Origin: Aliirhizobium wenxiniae
Lineage (GTDB): Bacteria > Pseudomonadota > Alphaproteobacteria > Rhizobiales > Rhizobiaceae
Length of the DNA: 64,000 bases
NCBI RefSeq assembly: GCF_014201355.1
Contig: NZ_JACHEG010000001.1
Span: 1 to 64,000 of the forward strand
Reading direction: 5' to 3'
A program made the translations under genes and the position numbers. The notes beneath the pieces were generated by a model. That model was not told the DNA's origin and did not search any database. It saw nothing but the letters and a program-made list of their open reading frames with translations. Below, piece by piece: positions 48,015-56,594 of this stretch; the first letter of the stretch is position 1; every line of letters begins with the position of its first letter.

Positions 48015-48038
48015 ATATGGATAAGGCATTCTCCATAT
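48015..48038 (+). promoter_or_regulatory. Inverted repeat in the MFS/LysR divergent promoter
   Basis: ATATGGA (48015-48021) and TCCATAT (48032-48038) form a perfect 7-bp inverted repeat spaced by 10 bp, the geometry of a LysR-type operator, in the 89-bp space between the two divergent starts. Confidence 0.5.
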
Positions 48039-48052
48039 CTGGAATTAATATC

Positions 48053-48976
48053 ATGGAGCTCAGACACGTCCGTTATTTCTTGGCGATTGCCGAGGAGGGG
48101 AGTTTCACCCGCGCGGCAGAGCGGCTGGGCATTGCGCAGCCGCCACTCAGCCAGCAGATCAAGCTATTGGAACAGGAGATTGGTGTCCGGCTTTTCCGTC
48201 GCCTGTCACATGGGGTCGAACTCACGCCCGCCGGCAACGCTTTCCGGGCTGCGGTCGGTAACGTGCCGCATGAAATCGCCGAAGGTATGCGGCTTGCGCG
48301 CAAGGCAGCCGCGGGTGAAAGCGGCGAAATCCGCATCGGCTTCACCGGGACTGCAGCCTTGAGCCCGGCCGTGCCGGTCTGCATCGCCCAGTTTCGCGAC
48401 GCCTATCCGGATGTCGAGATCAATGTCACCGAGGCCAACTCCGTGGCGCTTGCCACCGCGCTGCTTGATGACAGGTTGGATGTCGCCATTCTGCGTCCCT
48501 CGAATTCCGACCCCGATCTTCTGGTGGAGGAGGTTCTGACCGACGAGCCGCTTCTCGCTGCGCTGCCGGCGAACCATCCCCTGGCGGCCTCTGGGGAGAT
48601 TATCGATCTTGCCAAATTGTGCGACGATTCCTTCATCCTGACGCCCCGCAGCGTTGGCGTCAGTCTTCATGATGCGATCCTGCGTTCCTGTGCGAAAGCC
48701 GGTTTCACGCCCAAGTCGGGACCGGCAGCGCCCCATATCGCCTCGATACTCTCTCTGGTCGCGGCAGGCCTTGGCGTGTCGCTCGTTCCGGCATCCATCG
48801 CTCGCGTGGATTTGCACGGCACGGTGTTTCGGCATCTGGGTGACACCGCCGAACGTGTTGCGATCGCACTCGCCTATCGCAGGGCAACGACATCGCCTGT
48901 TGTCAGAAACTTCTGCTCTGTCGCACGAAAGGCGCGCATGGATAGGCACTTTGAGCTACAGGCGCAAAACGAATGA
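48053..48976 (+). CDS. LysR-family transcriptional regulator
   Basis: The 307-residue product has the N-terminal winged helix-turn-helix (MELRHVRYFLAIAEEGSFTRAAERLGIAQPPLSQQIK) and a C-terminal periplasmic-binding-like effector domain of the CatM/BenM-related group (EIRIGFTGTAALSPAVP). ATG 48053 is preferred over 48017 because it gives the standard N-terminus. It is divergent from the MFS gene, the likely target. Confidence 0.9.
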   Translation: MELRHVRYFLAIAEEGSFTRAAERLGIAQPPLSQQIKLLEQEIGVRLFRRLSHGVELTPAGNAFRAAVGNVPHEIAEGMRLARKAAAGESGEIRIGFTGTAALSPAVPVCIAQFRDAYPDVEINVTEANSVALATALLDDRLDVAILRPSNSDPDLLVEEVLTDEPLLAALPANHPLAASGEIIDLAKLCDDSFILTPRSVGVSLHDAILRSCAKAGFTPKSGPAAPHIASILSLVAAGLGVSLVPASIARVDLHGTVFRHLGDTAERVAIALAYRRATTSPVVRNFCSVARKARMDRHFELQAQNE

Positions 48977-49076
48977 GGTCCTCGCGTTCGTTTTCTTCAT
49001 CTGATTTTCATCCTGCAAACACCCTGTCGCCGCATTCGGTTGCAATGCCAACCGGGCAGATATGAACGAGGAAAAC

Positions 49077-49670
49077 ATGGACGAACTGGAAAAAGCGGCT
49101 CGCGGATTGCTCTATGATGCAAATTACGATCCGGCCGTTCTGGAAAAGCGCAAGGCGGCCAAGCGTATCCTGCATCGGCTGAATGCACTCTCGCCGGATG
49201 AGAGGCAGGAACATGCCGAACTGATCTGCGGGTTATTGGGACGTATTGGCAGGAATTTCGTGTTCGACGGCGCATTTCACTGCGATTATGGCTTTAACAT
49301 CGAGATAGGTGACGATTTCTATGCCAACGTCAACCTTGTCATTCTGGACGGCGCGAAGGTCACTATCGGTAACAACGTCTTCATCGCTCCCAACGTCGGC
49401 ATCTACACCGCGGGCCATCCGCTAGACCCCGAGCGTCGCAATGTCGGCCTCGAATATGCTCTTCCGGTCACAATCGGGAACAACGTCTGGATCGGCGGTG
49501 GAGTTTCGATCATGCCGGGTGTGACCATCGGCGAAGGTGCAGTGATCGGTGGCGGTGCGGTTGTCACGCGCGATATTCCGGCGAATGTCGTTGCCGCAGG
49601 AAACCCGGCACGCGTCATCCGGGAGATTACGGCGGAAGACGCAAAGCGTGAGAGTTTCGGTCGCAAGTAG
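49077..49670 (+). CDS. Maltose O-acetyltransferase family protein
   Basis: The 197-residue product is a hexapeptide-repeat acetyltransferase of the Maa/LacA/NodL type: an N-terminal cap (GLLYDANYDPAVLEKRKAAKRILHRLN), left-handed beta-helix repeats (VTIGNNVFIAPNVGIYTAGHPLDP with the catalytic His) and VTIGNNVWIGGGVSIMPGVTIG. It transfers acetyl from acetyl-CoA to a sugar. GAGGA supports ATG 49077; ATG 49062 is an alternative. Confidence 0.88.
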   Translation: MDELEKAARGLLYDANYDPAVLEKRKAAKRILHRLNALSPDERQEHAELICGLLGRIGRNFVFDGAFHCDYGFNIEIGDDFYANVNLVILDGAKVTIGNNVFIAPNVGIYTAGHPLDPERRNVGLEYALPVTIGNNVWIGGGVSIMPGVTIGEGAVIGGGAVVTRDIPANVVAAGNPARVIREITAEDAKRESFGRK

Positions 49671-49687
49671 CCGTTCCGCGAATTGGG

Positions 49688-49718
49688 CCGGCGGCGGCGC
49701 CTTTTGGCTGCCGCCGCT
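49688..49718 (+). terminator. Hairpin between convergent acetyltransferase and Usp genes
   Basis: CGGCGGC and GCCGCCG arms near 49688-49718 surround a CCTTTTGG core. It lies in the 54-bp gap between two convergent genes and has no clear T-run, so it is only a possible terminator. Confidence 0.45.
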
Positions 49719-49724
49719 CGACCT

Positions 49725-50564
49725 TTATCGTGAAAGCAATGTCAGCGCCGTCATCGAATCGAGCAGGCTGCGGGTCACCCCGCCGAAGAACATTTCCCAC
49801 CAGCGCGAATGCCCGTATCCGCCCATCACAAGCAGATCGATGCTTTCGTCTGCGAGGCGGTTTTCGATTGCGGCGGCCGGCGAATTGCCGCCGCTGTCTC
49901 GCGTCGTCAATGTTACGTTTATGCCGTGGCGGGCAAGTGTTGCGGCAAGCTCGGAACCTGCAAATTCCTTTTCCCTGTCGCCGCGCTCAGGAGGATCGAT
50001 GACCAGAACCTCGACCGAAGAGGCCTGCTTGAGGATCGGTAGCGAATCGAAGGTGGCACGGGCAGCCTCCCGTGAACCGTTCCAGGCGATCAGCACACGT
50101 TCGATCGGTTTTGGTTGCTTCAGCGTATAGGGCACGAGCAACATCGGCCGGCCGCTTTCGAACAGGAATGTCTCCAGGTCTGCACGATGATCGGCCTGGG
50201 ACGGGCTGCTCTGGTTGGCAACGATCAGGTCCGCAGTCCGTGCGACCTCCTGCACGGAGCTTGATGCATAACCGGCCGCCAGCATGTAGCTGCGCCATTC
50301 GGCCGAAAGTCCCTCACGCGTGGTCTTCTGGCGGAAGATCTGCTCGATTGCCTGAGTTTCCTTCTGGGCGCTTTCCTGCAGGATCTCGATTGCGGTCGGA
50401 TCGGGGATTTCCATCGGCGCGATCAGCGGAACCGCGGTTAGCGTCTCGGCGTGAACCCCCACCAGATGCGCGGAAAACTGCTCGGCGATCGCAACCGCAA
50501 AATCGGTGATCTGTGGCGCGTTTCGCTGCGTGTCGAGAACCGCAAGAACAGTCTTGTAGGACAT
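49725..50564 (-). CDS. Universal stress protein, UspA family (two-domain length)
   Basis: The 279-residue product has a degenerate first Usp half (SYKTVLAVLDTQRNAPQITDFAVAIAEQF) and a second half with the ATP-binding signature LLVMGGYGHSRWWEMFFGGVTRSLL at the end. Tandem Usp proteins are cytoplasmic stress factors. GAGGAG fits the second of two close ATG codons (50564). It is convergent with the acetyltransferase gene. Confidence 0.88.
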   Translation of the reverse strand: MSYKTVLAVLDTQRNAPQITDFAVAIAEQFSAHLVGVHAETLTAVPLIAPMEIPDPTAIEILQESAQKETQAIEQIFRQKTTREGLSAEWRSYMLAAGYASSSVQEVARTADLIVANQSSPSQADHRADLETFLFESGRPMLLVPYTLKQPKPIERVLIAWNGSREAARATFDSLPILKQASSVEVLVIDPPERGDREKEFAGSELAATLARHGINVTLTTRDSGGNSPAAAIENRLADESIDLLVMGGYGHSRWWEMFFGGVTRSLLDSMTALTLLSR

Positions 50565-50653
50565 GGACATCTCCTCATTACTGGCTTCGTTTCGAGCCTT
50601 GTTCCAATAAGGTGGTGCTGCCGCGGCACGGGTCAACGGGCGTCGCCCTCTGG

Positions 50654-51439
50654 TTAAGCGTCTGCAGTAGGATTGGCCGAAATCCCCTTTCGATCGAGGT
50701 CGGCAATCATCTCCGAGACCGCTTCTGCGGCCGCATCCATAGCCTCGGCATCACGGCCGCGCACGACGATCTCGGTCGAGAATTTCTTTCCGTCGAAACG
50801 CGGGTAGGAGCCGATGCTGGTTTCCGGATGCGCCTTCTGGATATCGGCAAGCAACGTGCCGATATCGCCCTCGCCATAGGGGCAGGAGACGGCACGTGAC
50901 AGCATTTTTGCGCCGCTGCGCAAGGTCGGCAGAACGTTGTCTACCATCGCCTGGAAAACCTGCGGCACGCCTGCCATCACATAGACATTACCGATGATGA
51001 AGCCGGGGGCAGTGGAAACGGGGTTGGCGATATGTTTCGCACCTTCCGGCATCCGCGCCATGCGCTGGCGGGCAGGGGTGAATTCCATCTCGCGCCTTTT
51101 GTACATATCGCCGAGTAGGGTCATGGCTTCGGCATCATAAATGCACTCGACATCGAAAGCCTTCGAGACGGCATCGGCGGTAATGTCGTCATGCGTCGGG
51201 CCAATCCCGCCCGAGGTGAAGACGTAATCATAGCGTGCTCTCAGGGCGTTGAGCGCTTCGACGATCGCGTCTTCCTCGTCCGCGACAATGCGAACTTCCT
51301 TGAGATCGATTGCCGATAAGGTCAGCATGTCGGCCAGATGTCCGATATTCTTGTCCTTGGTTCTCCCCGAAAGCAGTTCGTCGCCGATCGCGAGCATGGC
51401 TGCGGTAACGATGGCGGGGGAGGCGGAGTGATCGGACAT
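50654..51439 (-). CDS. CinA N-terminal / molybdopterin-binding (MoaB-Mog-like) domain protein
   Basis: The 261-residue product has the MoCF-binding fold seen in CinA: AAMLAIGDELLSGRTKDKNIGHLADML, YDYVFTSGGIGPTHDDITADAVSKAF and a C-terminal extension (GSYPRFDGKKFSTEIVVRGRD). CinA-type proteins are linked to nicotinamide-nucleotide recycling, but here the amidase domain is absent, so the exact role is open. ATG 51439 gives the family N-terminus; the frame extends to 51583. Confidence 0.85.
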   Translation of the reverse strand: MSDHSASPAIVTAAMLAIGDELLSGRTKDKNIGHLADMLTLSAIDLKEVRIVADEEDAIVEALNALRARYDYVFTSGGIGPTHDDITADAVSKAFDVECIYDAEAMTLLGDMYKRREMEFTPARQRMARMPEGAKHIANPVSTAPGFIIGNVYVMAGVPQVFQAMVDNVLPTLRSGAKMLSRAVSCPYGEGDIGTLLADIQKAHPETSIGSYPRFDGKKFSTEIVVRGRDAEAMDAAAEAVSEMIADLDRKGISANPTADA

Positions 51440-51736
51440 GGAGGAACTCGCTTTCTGTGATGGCTGGACGTTAATCCGCCTGCGGGGGAATGCAATCCCA
51501 TCCACCGAGACTTGATAGAGTGCAAATGGAAGAAGATGTATTTCCGTCGTTCGTAAATAGTGGACAGTGCGTCGTGATCCCACCGTCTGGCGGGGTGTGC
51601 CGGCCTCCGCTAGCTTCCAGCCACACGCTTGTAACAGGGCAGATCAATGATCATTGAGTTCTTGAAAAAGCTGTTGAGTGGCGCACCTTCTGTAAGCTCC
51701 GCAACAGCCTCCACATCTGCAGAGGAAACGAAAAAA

Positions 51737-52336
51737 ATGACGAAAGTTCTTGTTCTCTATTATTCTTCTTACGGCCACATCGAAAAGATGGCCTATGCGG
51801 TCGCCGAGGGAGCAAAGTCCGCTGGCGCCGAAGTCACCGTGAAGCGCGTTCCGGAACTGGTTCCGGAAGAGGTTGCAAAGTCCTCGCATTTCAAACTCGA
51901 CCAGCCTGCACCGATCGCCACCGTTGCCGAACTCGAAGAATATGATGCCATCATCGTTGGCGCCGGCACACGCTTCGGCACTGTCGCCTCGCAGATGCGC
52001 AATTTCTGGGACCAGACGGGTGGCCTCTGGTTCACCGGCAAGCTCGTCGGCAAGGTCGGTTCGGTCTTCACCTCGTCGGCCACCCAGCACGGCGGCCAGG
52101 AGTCCACCATCCTCGGCTTCATTCCGACCCTGCTTCACCACGGCATGGCCGTTGTTGGCCTTCCATACGCGTTCCAGGGGCAGATGGGTGTGGAAGCAGT
52201 CAAGGGCGGCTCGCCCTACGGCGCCTCCACAATCACCGACGGCGACGGCTCCCGCCAGCCTTCGGATGTCGAACTGGAAGCCGCAAAGTACCAAGGCGCC
52301 CATGTCGCGAAGATTGCAGCCAAGCTTTCGGCCTGA
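51737..52336 (+). CDS. wrbA: NAD(P)H:quinone oxidoreductase, WrbA type
   Basis: The 199-residue product is a WrbA flavodoxin-like quinone reductase using [21 protein letters not shown] binds the phosphate and [22 protein letters not shown] is a family signature. AGAGGAA stands before ATG 51737. The frame is open 30 codons further up to ATG 51647, which has AGGG before it; that form would add [10 protein letters not shown] and a Ser/Thr/Ala-rich linker. Confidence 0.92.
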   Translation: MTKVLVLYYSSYGHIEKMAYAVAEGAKSAGAEVTVKRVPELVPEEVAKSSHFKLDQPAPIATVAELEEYDAIIVGAGTRFGTVASQMRNFWDQTGGLWFTGKLVGKVGSVFTSSATQHGGQESTILGFIPTLLHHGMAVVGLPYAFQGQMGVEAVKGGSPYGASTITDGDGSRQPSDVELEAAKYQGAHVAKIAAKLSA

Positions 52337-52364
52337 TCGCGATTGACCGATAAACTGGTTTGAA

Positions 52365-52393
52365 GGGGGAGCGGCGTTTGCTGCTCCCTTTTT
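52365..52393 (+). terminator. Terminator of wrbA
   Basis: GGGAGC (52367-52372) pairs with GCTCCC (52383-52388) and is followed by five T, 29 bp after the wrbA stop. Confidence 0.85.
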
Positions 52394-52513
52394 GCGGTTT
52401 TGGGCACAGTTCTGGTCACAAATCGCCGACCCGTGCCCATTCGCACCGCTTCTTCATTGTCGTGGATGGATGTGGGGAAGGTGGTCTTGATATTTTTTAT
52501 CAATAACTTGTTC

Positions 52514-52598
52514 TGGTGCGGACGGCGGGGATCGAACCCGCATGACCGAGGCCGAGAGATTTTAAGTCTCTTGCGTCTACCAGTTTCGCCACGTCCGC
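52514..52598 (-). tRNA. tRNA-Leu (anticodon UAA)
   Basis: The minus strand folds as a complete class II tRNA: acceptor GCGGACG/CGTCCGC, anticodon stem AGAGA/TCTCT with loop CTTAAAA (anticodon TAA), an extra arm (CGGCCTCGGTCATGC region) and T arm GGGTTCGATCCCC. A is the discriminator and CCA is encoded. The long variable arm is as expected for leucine. It decodes UUA/UUG codons. Confidence 0.97.
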
Positions 52599-52795
52599 TT
52601 GGATCTTGCTTTTCAGGTAGATAGACGATTCCGTCAAGCTCACCTTTGCAAAACAAGTTCTGGAGTTTTGCAATGCCTGTGCTTTTGCAACGGATCGTTG
52701 GCGGCCGTGCAAAAGCAGGGCCTATTCATAGGTGAAGAAAAAGGCTGGTACCGCGGGGCGCCAGCCTCATCAAGATCACATCTCCGCAGCCTTTG
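52599..52795. other. Gap between tRNA-Leu and the DUF3597 gene
   Basis: A perfect 9-bp inverted repeat GCTTTTGCA/TGCAAAAGC (52681-52689 with 52708-52716) and the DUF3597 terminator are the only structure seen. No gene is supported. Confidence 0.4.
52736..52766 (-). terminator. Terminator of the DUF3597 gene
   Basis: On the minus strand GGCTGG (52766-52761) pairs with CCAGCC (52748-52743), followed by TTTTTC. It lies 30 bp beyond the stop. Confidence 0.8.
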
Positions 52796-53224
52796 TCAGT
52801 CGAGAAGATCTGCTGGCACCTTGCCGCCGTTTTCCGACAGCTTTTTCATCAATGCCTTGTGAAGCCACATGTTCATCTTTGCCGAATCCCCTGTGTCGCC
52901 GGTGTAGCCCAGTTCGGCTGCAAGTTCTTTGCGCTCGCTGAGCGTCGCATCCATGCCAAGAGCCTTCATAAGGTCGACGATCGAGTGGCGCCAGTCGAGC
53001 TTCTGGCCGCTCTTCTTGACCGCAGCGTCAAGGATCGGTGCGACGTCGACGGGCGCAGACGTTGATGGACTGGGCGCCGGAGCGGTGGAAGCTGCGGCGG
53101 GGGCAGGGGACGAAGTGGCAGCAGTCGGCGCGGCGCCCGTTGCGGCAGGAGCCGCGGCTGGGTTCTCAGCCGCCGCTGCCGGGGAGCCGAAGATCGCATT
53201 CTTAATCTTGCTGAAGATGCTCAT
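52796..53224 (-). CDS. DUF3597 family protein
   Basis: The 142-residue product has an amphipathic N-terminus (MSIFSKIKNAIFG), a long Ala/Pro/Ser/Thr linker (about 15-58), and the DUF3597 domain (VDVAPILDAAVKKSGQKLDWRHSIVDLMKALGMDATLSERKELAAELGY...MNMWLHKALMKKL). The family is helical and uncharacterised; LysM-like and stress roles have been suggested only by context. GGAGAAG precedes the ATG. Confidence 0.85.
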   Translation of the reverse strand: MSIFSKIKNAIFGSPAAAAENPAAAPAATGAAPTAATSSPAPAAASTAPAPSPSTSAPVDVAPILDAAVKKSGQKLDWRHSIVDLMKALGMDATLSERKELAAELGYTGDTGDSAKMNMWLHKALMKKLSENGGKVPADLLD

Positions 53225-53405
53225 TGTCTTCTCCTCAAGGTTAGACGGTAAGGAACTAGGGCGTCCAGTGGCGGAGGAAATGGGGCCTATGTCTAAACGA
53301 GGCGAATTGTGGTGGTCAGCAATATTGTCGCGAACGTCTAGGATCGCTTCAGGTTGACGCTTTACTGTCCGGGGCTATGTCCTCCTCCATAACGAGGAGG
53401 AAAAT

Positions 53406-54305
53406 ATGGTCGGGAGAGTATTGTTCTTTTTGCTGGTGATCTTCGTAGGCTCCGTGGCGCATGCGGAAGGTACGGTAAAGGAAGGCCAGGTCATGGCCAG
53501 CCGCATTCTCGGAAAGAACGTCGAGTTCACGCTGTATCTGCCGCCGGGTTTCGGCCGTGACGAGAGGCGCTATCCGGTCATCTACCTTATGCATGGTGGC
53601 GGCGACGGCCAAAATCAGGATTGGTATCGTTTCGGCAACGCCAACCTCGTTTTTGACAGGTTGATCGAATCGGGTGAAGTGCCGCCCTTCATCGCTGTTA
53701 CGCCGGAAGGCCGCCGGGATGACGACAACAAATTCAACACCTATTACATGAACGATGCCGACGGCCAGTATCTGTGGCAGGACATGTTCGTGAAAGAGTT
53801 CGTTCCGCACATCGAAAAGACCTTTCCCGTCATTCCAGGCAAGAAATCCCGCGGCATTCTCGGCCTGTCGATGGGCGGATATGCAGCGATGGCTTTTTCC
53901 ATGAAATATCCGGATCTTTTCGCCGGTGCCGCTGCATTGAGTGCGGCCTTCCGCACCGACCAGCAGATCGTCGAAATGGATCAGGCAGGATATGATCGGC
54001 GCTATGGCAAGGCCTGGGGAGTGGGATTGGGTGGACGCGATCGCCTCAATCAGCCTTATTATGCCAACAGCGTTCTTGATCTGGTCGACAAGGTCCCGGC
54101 TGACGATCTTAAGAAGACCGAGCTCTATATAGACTGCGGTTCATATGACGATTTTTTCGTCGGCAACGCTGAACTGACAATGAAACTCCGGAAACTGAAA
54201 GTGCCGCATCATTTCATGGCCCGCGAGGGTGGTCATGACTGGACCTACTGGCGCACCGGGCTGCCACAGGCGACCGTTTTCCTGGGTAAGGTTTTTCATC
54301 AATAA
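53406..54305 (+). CDS. Secreted esterase (PF00756, EstA/FrmB-like)
   Basis: The 299-residue product has a signal peptide (1-21, ending AHA) and the esterase-D-like fold: YPVIYLMHGGGDGQNQDW, nucleophile elbow LGLSMGGYAAMAF, then the acid and base residues in IDCGSYDDFF and GGHDWTYW. It probably acts in the periplasm on acyl esters. GAGGAGGAAA precedes the ATG. A 9-bp inverted repeat TCTCCGCCG/CGGCGGAGA (54331-54360) follows the gene. Confidence 0.85.
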   Translation: MVGRVLFFLLVIFVGSVAHAEGTVKEGQVMASRILGKNVEFTLYLPPGFGRDERRYPVIYLMHGGGDGQNQDWYRFGNANLVFDRLIESGEVPPFIAVTPEGRRDDDNKFNTYYMNDADGQYLWQDMFVKEFVPHIEKTFPVIPGKKSRGILGLSMGGYAAMAFSMKYPDLFAGAAALSAAFRTDQQIVEMDQAGYDRRYGKAWGVGLGGRDRLNQPYYANSVLDLVDKVPADDLKKTELYIDCGSYDDFFVGNAELTMKLRKLKVPHHFMAREGGHDWTYWRTGLPQATVFLGKVFHQ

Positions 54306-54436
54306 CAGACCGATAGAGGTCATTTGCTCGTCTCCGCCGGGATGCTGAAGTCGGCGGAGAACTGAAAGCTGGTTAAACGGGCTTGGTCTTCATCCACAAG
54401 CTATGGCATAGCGATGAAAATCTTGACGAGCCGTGG

Positions 54437-55696
54437 ATGGTTTATGTGATGAAGACAGGTGTGGATGATGCCAAGGCGGCGATGCGGACGATCTTTCCGG
54501 AGACGCCGCTCCAGTTGAACGAGCATCTGAGCCGCCGTTACGGCGCAGATATCTGGTTGAAGCGTGAGGATCTGTCGCCGGTCCGTTCCTACAAGATACG
54601 CGGCGCCTTCAATTTCCTGCGCAAGGCGATCGCTGCTGGCGCAAACGGCAAGACGTTCGTCTGCGCTTCGGCCGGCAACCATGCACAGGGGTTTGCCTTC
54701 GTCTGCCGCCATTTCGAAGTGCCTGGCATTGTTTTCATGCCGGTCACGACGCCGCAGCAGAAAATAGACAAGACCCGCATCTTCGGCGGCGAATTCATCA
54801 CCATCAAGCTTGTCGGCGACATTTTCGACCAATGCTACGCCGCCGCCCGTACCCATGTGGAGGAAATCGGCGGCATGATGGTGCCCCCCTTCGACGATCT
54901 TGACATAATCGAGGGGCAGGCGACCGTTGCTGCGGAAATTTCTACCCAGCTGCCCGATGGCGTGTTGCCGGACTTGGTCATCCTTCCGGTTGGCGGTGGC
55001 GGTCTTGCTTCCGGCGTCACCGGTTACCTCAAGGACGCGGTCGCGGCTGAAGGTTTTCTCTTCACCGAGCCGACAGGCGCGCCGAGCCTGAAGAAAAGCC
55101 TCGAGGCCGGATCGCCCATAACGCTTCCGAAGGTCGACAATTTCGTCGATGGTGCCGCGGTCGCGCGCATCGGTGACCTCAATTTTGAAGCGTTGAAAGG
55201 TTTCTCGTCGTCGCAGGTGATGCTGGTTCCCGAAAATGCGATCTGCGTCACGATGACCGACATGCTGAATGTCGAAGGCGTCGTGCTGGAACCGGCAGGT
55301 GGCCTTTCGATCACCGCCCTGTCGCTTCTTCCGCGTGAAAAGATCGCCGGAAAGACCATCGTCTGCATCGTCTCGGGCGGCAATTTCGATTTCGAGCGGC
55401 TACCCGATGTGAAGGAACGGGCCATGCGTTATGCGGGTCTGAAGAAATATTTCATCCTGCGTTTGCCCCAGCGCCCCGGGGCATTGCGTGACTTCCTCAA
55501 TCTTTTGGGGCCTGATGATGATATCGCCCGTTTCGAATATCTGAAGAAATCCGCCCGCAATTTCGGCTCGATCCTTATCGGTATCGAAACGACGGCGTCG
55601 GAAAATTTCGCCGGCCTTTATGAGCGTTTTGAAGGGGCAGGGCTCGGTTACGAGGACATCACCGAAAACGAAATCCTGGCCAACCTGATCATCTGA
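54437..55696 (+). CDS. ilvA: Threonine ammonia-lyase (biosynthetic threonine deaminase)
   Basis: The 419-residue product is IlvA, giving 2-oxobutanoate for isoleucine synthesis. The PLP lysine is K53 in SYKIRGAFNF, the phosphate loop is VGGGGLASG, and the single C-terminal ACT-like regulatory region (FILRLPQRPGALRDFLNLLG) marks the short, Bacillus/Corynebacterium-like type with one regulatory unit. The frame opens at 54383; ATG 54437 or 54449 are the likely starts. The stop forms TGATG with a downstream ATG. Confidence 0.9.
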   Translation: MVYVMKTGVDDAKAAMRTIFPETPLQLNEHLSRRYGADIWLKREDLSPVRSYKIRGAFNFLRKAIAAGANGKTFVCASAGNHAQGFAFVCRHFEVPGIVFMPVTTPQQKIDKTRIFGGEFITIKLVGDIFDQCYAAARTHVEEIGGMMVPPFDDLDIIEGQATVAAEISTQLPDGVLPDLVILPVGGGGLASGVTGYLKDAVAAEGFLFTEPTGAPSLKKSLEAGSPITLPKVDNFVDGAAVARIGDLNFEALKGFSSSQVMLVPENAICVTMTDMLNVEGVVLEPAGGLSITALSLLPREKIAGKTIVCIVSGGNFDFERLPDVKERAMRYAGLKKYFILRLPQRPGALRDFLNLLGPDDDIARFEYLKKSARNFGSILIGIETTASENFAGLYERFEGAGLGYEDITENEILANLII

Positions 55697-55776
55697 TGGG
55701 CTGGCGCTTCCGGCCTGAAACAGTTACAGGCGGTTGGATGCGTTTCGGCGCCGGGAGCAATGTGGTAGGCAAAATC

Positions 55777-56097
55777 ATGGCATCTTTTTTCTCTTCTCTC
55801 CTCTCCGCCTTTTCAGGCAAGGATAAGCCGGCTCAGGCTGCCAAAGGCGTGGAACCTGTTGCTTACAAGGATTGCCTGATCTATCCGGCACCGATCGCCG
55901 AAGGCGGACAATATCGCCTCGCTGGCCGGATCGAGAAGGACGTAAATGGCGAAACGCTGGTTCGCCATGTCATTCGGGCCGACATGTTCTCATCGATGGA
56001 CGACGCCGTGACTTTCACGGTTCGCAAGGCTGAACAGATCATCGACCAGAACGGCCCTTCGCTGTTTTCGGACGGTCAAAGCTCCCGTTCGGCCTGA
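55777..56097 (+). CDS. HlyU-like protein (PF10115)
   Basis: The 106-residue product begins MASFFSSLLSAFSG and contains EPVAYKDCLIYPAPIAEGGQYRLAGRIEKDVNG and FSSMDDAVTFTVRKAEQIIDQ, matching the HlyU family. HlyU was named as a haemolysin activator in Vibrio, but the rhizobial members have no known role. An in-frame ATG at 55696 overlaps the ilvA stop and could give a longer, coupled form (133 residues). Confidence 0.8.
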   Translation: MASFFSSLLSAFSGKDKPAQAAKGVEPVAYKDCLIYPAPIAEGGQYRLAGRIEKDVNGETLVRHVIRADMFSSMDDAVTFTVRKAEQIIDQNGPSLFSDGQSSRSA

Positions 56098-56520
56098 TCG
56101 GCCACTGATCGGACGTTACATTTTCCGTTTCCTCAGGGACGGGGAGGCGATCCGTGTTTTTGAGATCATCAGGCTCAGCGATGACGCCCGGCATGAGATT
56201 GCGATCTTCCGCGGAGGTCTCGGCTAGGCTGATGGCTCTGATCGGGGCGCAGGATATGGTCGGTGCCTTGGGGAAGACGAATTCGCAGCAATTCTGGTAA
56301 GCGTGTCGACGGAACGAGATCTGGAAACGTTCAGCGCTCTGCCTGGAGCATACGGCTGACAAGGATGCGCCGGTCGGTTGTGCCGATATCGTGCTCTATC
56401 GAGATCGATCCCGCGATTGCTGTTCAACTCAAACACATGCCAAGACGATTGCCGGAGGGTGCAGGGTCTCGACCTCAAAGAGGGCGCGACTGTCCGTCTT
56501 GTCAGATAACTTGCGCATGA
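56098..56520 (+). pseudogene. Probable GGDEF-domain remnant
   Basis: In this 423-bp stretch between hlyU-like and diguanylate cyclase genes, one frame reads GRYIFRFLRDGEAIRVFEIIRLS..., stops at TAG 56225-56227, then continues with YGRCLGEDEFAAILVSVSTERDLETF before another stop near 56358. GEDEF followed by AAILVS is the usual layout of a GGDEF active-site strand, and LMALIGAQDMVG in a neighbouring frame fits the helix before it. The stops and frame changes mean it cannot encode a working enzyme. Confidence 0.35.
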
Positions 56521-56594
56521 CCCACCGGGATTTGAGGAAAACTTAACTGAGACGATCCTAAAAGAGCTTGTTCTCAATGGCGCAAGGAGCGCCC

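Noticed and set aside
56263-56520. 85-codon frame over the GGDEF remnant
   Set aside because: Arg/Ser-rich with no motif. A different frame carries the GEDEF similarity.
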